Position numbers and translations under genes: made by a program. From assembly GCA_964404205.1 (NCBI GenBank), contig CAYOJD010000109.1:1-9749 (forward strand): 9,749 bases of DNA. Reading direction: 5' to 3'. Positions 6,435-9,749 of this stretch are shown here, piece by piece. The notes beneath the pieces were generated by a model that was given only the letters and a program-made list of their open reading frames with translations, ran no database searches and was not told where the DNA came from. This DNA comes from CAZWBR01 sp964404205. Its GTDB lineage: Bacteria > Bacteroidota > Bacteroidia > Bacteroidales > Prolixibacteraceae. Within the stretch, counting starts at the first letter, position 1, and each line of letters starts with the position of its first letter.

Positions 6435-7385
6435 ATGAGTATCCTCTATTTGATTGGCGGACTGATATTGATTATGGTCAGTGCGAATGCCATGGTAAAC
6501 GGCGCTTCGTCGATTGCCAAACATTTCAATATCCCCGATTTGGTTATCGGGCTAACGATTGTAGCCATAGGGACATCGACACCCGAACTGGCCATTAGCG
6601 TCATTTCGGCCCTGAAAGGGAATACCGCCATCGCGGTGGGAAATGTACTGGGAAGCAACATTGCCAACATCCTGCTGATTGTAGCCCTGTCGGCCATTGT
6701 TTTCCCGCTGACAGTCAAAAAGAACACACAGTACAAAGAGATACCACTGGGCATCCTGGCCGTTTTGACCGTAGCCATTTGCGGCAACGATATCCTGCTC
6801 GACAATGGCACGGCCAACCTGATTTCGCGTACCGACGGTTTAATCCTGCTCTGCTTCTTTTTAATCTTTCTCTACTACACCTTTCAAATAGCCACCGGCG
6901 ACGATATCGAGAGCGACAAGTCGAAGCTGAAACCCATATGGATCTCGGCCATCTATGTAACGGCAGGCATTGCCGGCCTCTACTTTGGCGGTAATTTCTT
7001 TGTCGACGGGGCCAAAGTGATTGCCCGTTATCTGGGAATGAGCGATGCAATGATAGGGCTTACCATCGTGGCCATTGGCACCTCACTGCCCGAATTGGCC
7101 ACTTCGCTGACCGCGGCGTGGAAGAAAAAACCGGATATCGCCGTAGGGAATATCATCGGCTCCAATATCCTCAACATCTTTCTGATTCTGGGCCTTACGG
7201 CAACCATCCAACCATTGCCGCTTCACCCGGGGGCCAATTTTGATATCGGGGTGACCCTGCTGGCCAGTTTTCTGCTTTTCTTCAGCACATTTATCCTGAA
7301 AAAGCGGATCATCACCCGTGCCGAAGGAATTATCTTTTTCACTTTTTATGCGGGTTATCTCACCTTTATTATCCTTAAAAACTAA
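6435..7385 (+). CDS. yrbG: Calcium/sodium antiporter of the CaCA family (YrbG-like)
   Basis: Inner-membrane cation/Ca2+ exchanger, expected to expel Ca2+ in exchange for Na+. The 316-aa protein with about 10 membrane helices has the two inverted alpha-repeats that define the family. Alpha-1 is GLTIVAIGTSTPE (39-51) with AVGNVLGSN (67-75); alpha-2 is GLTIVAIGTSLPE (208-220) with AVGNIIGSN (236-244). E51 and E220 are the ion-coordinating glutamates by comparison with archaeal NCX. A hydrophilic loop at about 153-168 (TGDDIESDKSK) separates the halves. The frame is open upstream to a TTG at 6402, but the ATG at 6435 puts MSILYLIGG directly at the first helix, the usual start for this family. No Shine-Dalgarno is seen. 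tex follows after 56 nt and may be partly co-transcribed. Ion specificity cannot be read from sequence. Confidence 0.93.
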   Translation: MSILYLIGGLILIMVSANAMVNGASSIAKHFNIPDLVIGLTIVAIGTSTPELAISVISALKGNTAIAVGNVLGSNIANILLIVALSAIVFPLTVKKNTQYKEIPLGILAVLTVAICGNDILLDNGTANLISRTDGLILLCFFLIFLYYTFQIATGDDIESDKSKLKPIWISAIYVTAGIAGLYFGGNFFVDGAKVIARYLGMSDAMIGLTIVAIGTSLPELATSLTAAWKKKPDIAVGNIIGSNILNIFLILGLTATIQPLPLHPGANFDIGVTLLASFLLFFSTFILKKRIITRAEGIIFFTFYAGYLTFIILKN

Positions 7386-7428
7386 TCCGATTTTCGGTTT
7401 TCAAAGCTGCTTATGCTGCCAAAACGAT

Positions 7429-7436
7429 TATTTTTG
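7429..7436 (+). promoter_or_regulatory. Candidate Bacteroidota -7 promoter box for tex
   Basis: TATTTTTG matches the Bacteroidota -7 consensus TAnnTTTG exactly. It ends 5 nt before the tex ATG, so a transcript from it would be leaderless or nearly so. No clear TTG is seen at the -33 position (only TTTTC near 7398-7402), and an 8-bp AT-rich match can arise by chance. tex could instead be transcribed from the antiporter promoter. Confidence 0.35.
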
Positions 7437-7441
7437 CAGCC

Positions 7442-9574
7442 ATGACTACCGAAAAAATCAATCATCTTATTGCCGCCAAACTGGGCATTGAACAGCGACA
7501 AGTTGCCGCTACCGTTAAACTGTTGGGCGATGGGGCCACTATACCCTTTATCTCGCGTTACCGCAAAGAGGCCACCGGCAGTCTCGACGAAGTGGCTGTA
7601 GCCAACATCAAAGACGAGTTGGAACGGCTCGATGAACTCGAAAAACGGAAAGTCACCATCCTCAAAACCATCGACGAACAGCAACTGCTGACACCCGAAC
7701 TGAAAGAACGAATTGAGAGTTGCTGGGATGGCAACGAACTGGAAGATATCTATCTGCCCTATAAACCCAAACGACGTACCCGTGCCATGATTGCCCGCGA
7801 AAAAGGGCTCGAACCGCTGGCCAAAATTATCATGAAGCAGTTCGAAAACAATCCCGAAAGCCGCGCACTCGCCTTTCTGAACGATAAGGTGGCCGATGTG
7901 GAAGAGGCATTGGCCGGGGCCCGCGACATTATTGCCGAATGGGTAAGCGAAAATATGCAGTCGCGAAACATGGTTCGAAATGCGTTCGCACGCGAAGCAG
8001 TTATCACGGCCAGCGTTGTGAAAGGGAAAGAGGAAGAAGGGGCCAAATACCGCGACTATTTTTCGATGGCCGAACCGCTGAAACGTTGTCCCTCTCACCG
8101 CTTACTGGCCATGCGGCGCGGCGAAAACGAAGGCATCCTGAAACTCTCCGTTGCCCCCGATGACGAGAAAACCCTCGCACGATTGACCAATTATTTCGTC
8201 AAAAGCCATAATCACAGCGGCGAACAGGTAGCCCTTGCCGTTACCGACAGCTACAAAAGGTTGCTGGCACCCTCCATCGAGACCGAATTCTTCGGCCTCT
8301 CGAAAGAGGCTGCCGATGCCGAAGCCATCAAAGTATTTGCCGAAAATATGCGTCAGTTGTTGCTGGCGGCTCCGCTCGGCCAGAAACGGGTGTTGGCGCT
8401 CGACCCCGGTTTTCGTACAGGCTGCAAGGTGGTTTGCCTCGATGCGCAAGGCAATCTGCTGCACAACGAAACCATCTACCCTCACCCGCCGCAATCCGAA
8501 GTATCGCAGGCCATACGCAAAGTCTCGGCCATGGTGGCCAGCTATAAGATTGAGGCCATTGCCATAGGCGACGGCACCGCCAGCCGCGAAACCGAACATT
8601 TTATCAAGAAGATACGGTTCGACCGCGACCTGCAGGTTTTTATGGTAAGCGAAGATGGCGCCTCGGTCTATTCGGCTTCGAAAATAGCCCGCGACGAGTT
8701 TCCGCAATACGATGTTACCGTCCGCGGTTCCGTGTCTATAGGCCGCCGGTTGATGGATCCGCTGGCCGAACTGGTCAAAATTGAACCCAAGGCCATTGGG
8801 GTAGGCCAATACCAGCACGATGTCGACCAGAAGATGTTGCAAAAGAGCCTCGAAACGGTGGTCGAGTCGTGTGTCAATGCCGTGGGTGTCGATGTCAATA
8901 CCGCCAGCAGCCACCTGCTTACCTATGTATCGGGACTTGGTCCGGTGCTGGCACAGAATATTGTCGAATACCGCAAAGCCAACGGAGCGTTCCAGTCGCG
9001 TTCAGAGCTTAAAAAAGTTCCCCGCATGGGGCCAAAGGCTTTCGAACAGTCGGCCGGCTTTTTACGCATCCGCGGAGGCGAAAACCCTCTCGACAATTCG
9101 GCCGTTCACCCCGAGCGCTATCCGGTAGTCGAGCAGATGGCCCGCGACAAAAAATGCAAGGTAGCCGATTTGATTGGCCGCGAGACATTGAAGAGCGAGC
9201 TCGAACTGACAAAATATGTCACCGACGAAGTGGGGCTTCCCACCCTGAACGATATCCTCACCGAACTGGCCAAGCCCGGCCGCGACCCCCGTTCAGCCAT
9301 CAAGGTCTTCGAATTTGCCGACGGCATCTATTCGCTTTCCGACCTGCAACCCGGCATGGTACTGCCCGGGATTGTTACCAATATCACCCGCTTTGGGGCG
9401 TTTGTCGATGTAGGAGTGAAACAGGACGGATTGGTACACATCAGCGAAATAGCCGACCGTTTTATCAGCGACCCCTCCGAAGTGGTCAAACTTCATCAGC
9501 ACGTCAGGGTTAAAGTACTCGAAGTCGATATGCCCCGCAAACGAATAGCCTTCTCCATCAAACAGGCACAATAG
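7442..9574 (+). CDS. tex: Tex, YqgF/HhH/S1 RNA-binding transcription accessory protein
   Basis: Highly conserved cytoplasmic nucleic-acid-binding protein linked in other bacteria to transcription and RNA handling, related to eukaryotic Spt6. At 710 aa it is complete, though shorter than E. coli/Pseudomonas Tex (about 770-785) because it lacks their long tail after S1. Order of parts: N-terminal helical/HTH region with ATIPFISRYRKEATGSLDE (32-50) and ELEDIYLPYKPKRRTRA (99-115); YqgF RNase H-like domain at about 315-440 beginning VLALDPGFRTGCK and including IGDGTASRETE; helix-hairpin-helix region at about 480-545 (VSGLGPVLAQNIVEYR, VPRMGPKAFEQ); a linker domain to about 630; and a C-terminal S1 domain at 637-707 (GIVTNITRFGAFVDVG, DGLVHISE). 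Start at ATG 7442 gives the canonical N-terminus. Long open frames on the minus strand within it are shadows. Confidence 0.97.
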   Translation: MTTEKINHLIAAKLGIEQRQVAATVKLLGDGATIPFISRYRKEATGSLDEVAVANIKDELERLDELEKRKVTILKTIDEQQLLTPELKERIESCWDGNELEDIYLPYKPKRRTRAMIAREKGLEPLAKIIMKQFENNPESRALAFLNDKVADVEEALAGARDIIAEWVSENMQSRNMVRNAFAREAVITASVVKGKEEEGAKYRDYFSMAEPLKRCPSHRLLAMRRGENEGILKLSVAPDDEKTLARLTNYFVKSHNHSGEQVALAVTDSYKRLLAPSIETEFFGLSKEAADAEAIKVFAENMRQLLLAAPLGQKRVLALDPGFRTGCKVVCLDAQGNLLHNETIYPHPPQSEVSQAIRKVSAMVASYKIEAIAIGDGTASRETEHFIKKIRFDRDLQVFMVSEDGASVYSASKIARDEFPQYDVTVRGSVSIGRRLMDPLAELVKIEPKAIGVGQYQHDVDQKMLQKSLETVVESCVNAVGVDVNTASSHLLTYVSGLGPVLAQNIVEYRKANGAFQSRSELKKVPRMGPKAFEQSAGFLRIRGGENPLDNSAVHPERYPVVEQMARDKKCKVADLIGRETLKSELELTKYVTDEVGLPTLNDILTELAKPGRDPRSAIKVFEFADGIYSLSDLQPGMVLPGIVTNITRFGAFVDVGVKQDGLVHISEIADRFISDPSEVVKLHQHVRVKVLEVDMPRKRIAFSIKQAQ

Positions 9575-9657
9575 CACCTTCCGCTTGCCCCTTCGGAGTT
9601 CTTCCTGCTGATTACTTCCGGCAACGACTTTTGAGAAATTTATTTCAGCAATAAAGG

Positions 9658-9749
9658 GTTTTACCCGGTCGGACAGGGTGTTTTGGCCAATCGGATAAGG
9701 CTTCCGGGCGGCCGGATAACCCGGTGAGGCGGTCGGATTCAATTTCCCG
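9658..9749 (-). repeat. Inverted partial copy of the 21-bp/106-bp repeat family, runs off the window
   Basis: The reverse complement of 9663-9749 matches 4497-4583 with about 5 differences in 87 bp, all transitions. Unit cores (CGGAT on this strand) lie at 9670 (as CGGAC), 9692, 9713 and 9734, again 22 then 21 bp apart. The inner boundary GTTTTACCCGGTCGG (9658-9672) is the exact complement of 4447-4461, so both arrays share the same edge sequence. The next unit would begin beyond the window end. It lies 83 nt after the tex stop; I see no gene or convincing terminator in 9575-9657. Confidence 0.9.

Noticed and set aside
7382..8914. Two long minus-strand open frames (238 and 270 codons) opposite tex
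   Set aside because: They mirror tex codons, are rich in Phe/Gly/His/Gln without motifs, and tex itself is certain.
9293..9742. Minus-strand 149-codon frame from the terminal repeat into tex
   Set aside because: Its start is a TTG inside the repeat and most of it is antisense to the S1 region of tex; it shares its first residues with the frame at 4504 only because both come from the repeat.
4444..9749. Composite transposon bounded by the inverted repeats
   Set aside because: The segment includes core genes such as tex, there is no transposase or target duplication visible, and one array is a tandem duplicate rather than a simple end.

Overview
The window reads as chromosomal DNA of a Bacteroidota bacterium, most likely of the order Bacteroidales. 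The clues are NuoL/NuoM/NuoN of that general type, starts without Shine-Dalgarno sequences in AT-rich leaders, a TAnnTTTG-type -7 box just ahead of tex, and a lipobox Rieske protein with a flexible Gly/Ser linker. Genus and species cannot be set from the sequence alone. The genes look similar in composition and codon use, and I see no transposase, integrase, phage gene, tRNA or rRNA.

Positions 1-4440 (+ strand) are the distal end of a complex I (nuo) operon: the C-terminal 376 codons of nuoL, complete nuoM, complete nuoN, then a 109-codon gene of unknown function only 10 nt after nuoN. NuoL, NuoM and NuoN are the three antiporter-like membrane subunits that carry proton translocation. NuoL (visible part) and NuoN keep the family's charged residues. 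NuoM has Phe226 where the family normally has the TM7 channel lysine.

Positions 4441-4690 separate convergent genes and hold an unusual nested tandem repeat. Ten degenerate ~21-bp units built on ATCCGACCG are organised as two 106-bp higher-order copies. A third copy, inverted and about 94% identical over 87 bp, starts at 9658 and runs off the window end, so this is a dispersed family.

Positions 4691-6235 (- strand) carry a small Rieske [2Fe-2S] lipoprotein and an unrecognised cysteine-free 271-aa protein, separated by a strong 17-bp hairpin terminator. Positions 6435-9574 (+ strand) carry a CaCA-family sodium/calcium antiporter and, 56 nt later, tex, the conserved RNA-binding YqgF/HhH/S1 protein. 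The divergent 6236-6434 gap should hold the promoters for the orphan gene and the antiporter.

Functionally the window is mostly housekeeping (respiration, ion homeostasis, RNA handling). The most interesting points are the repeat family, the NuoM channel substitution, the isolated Rieske lipoprotein and two unknown genes.
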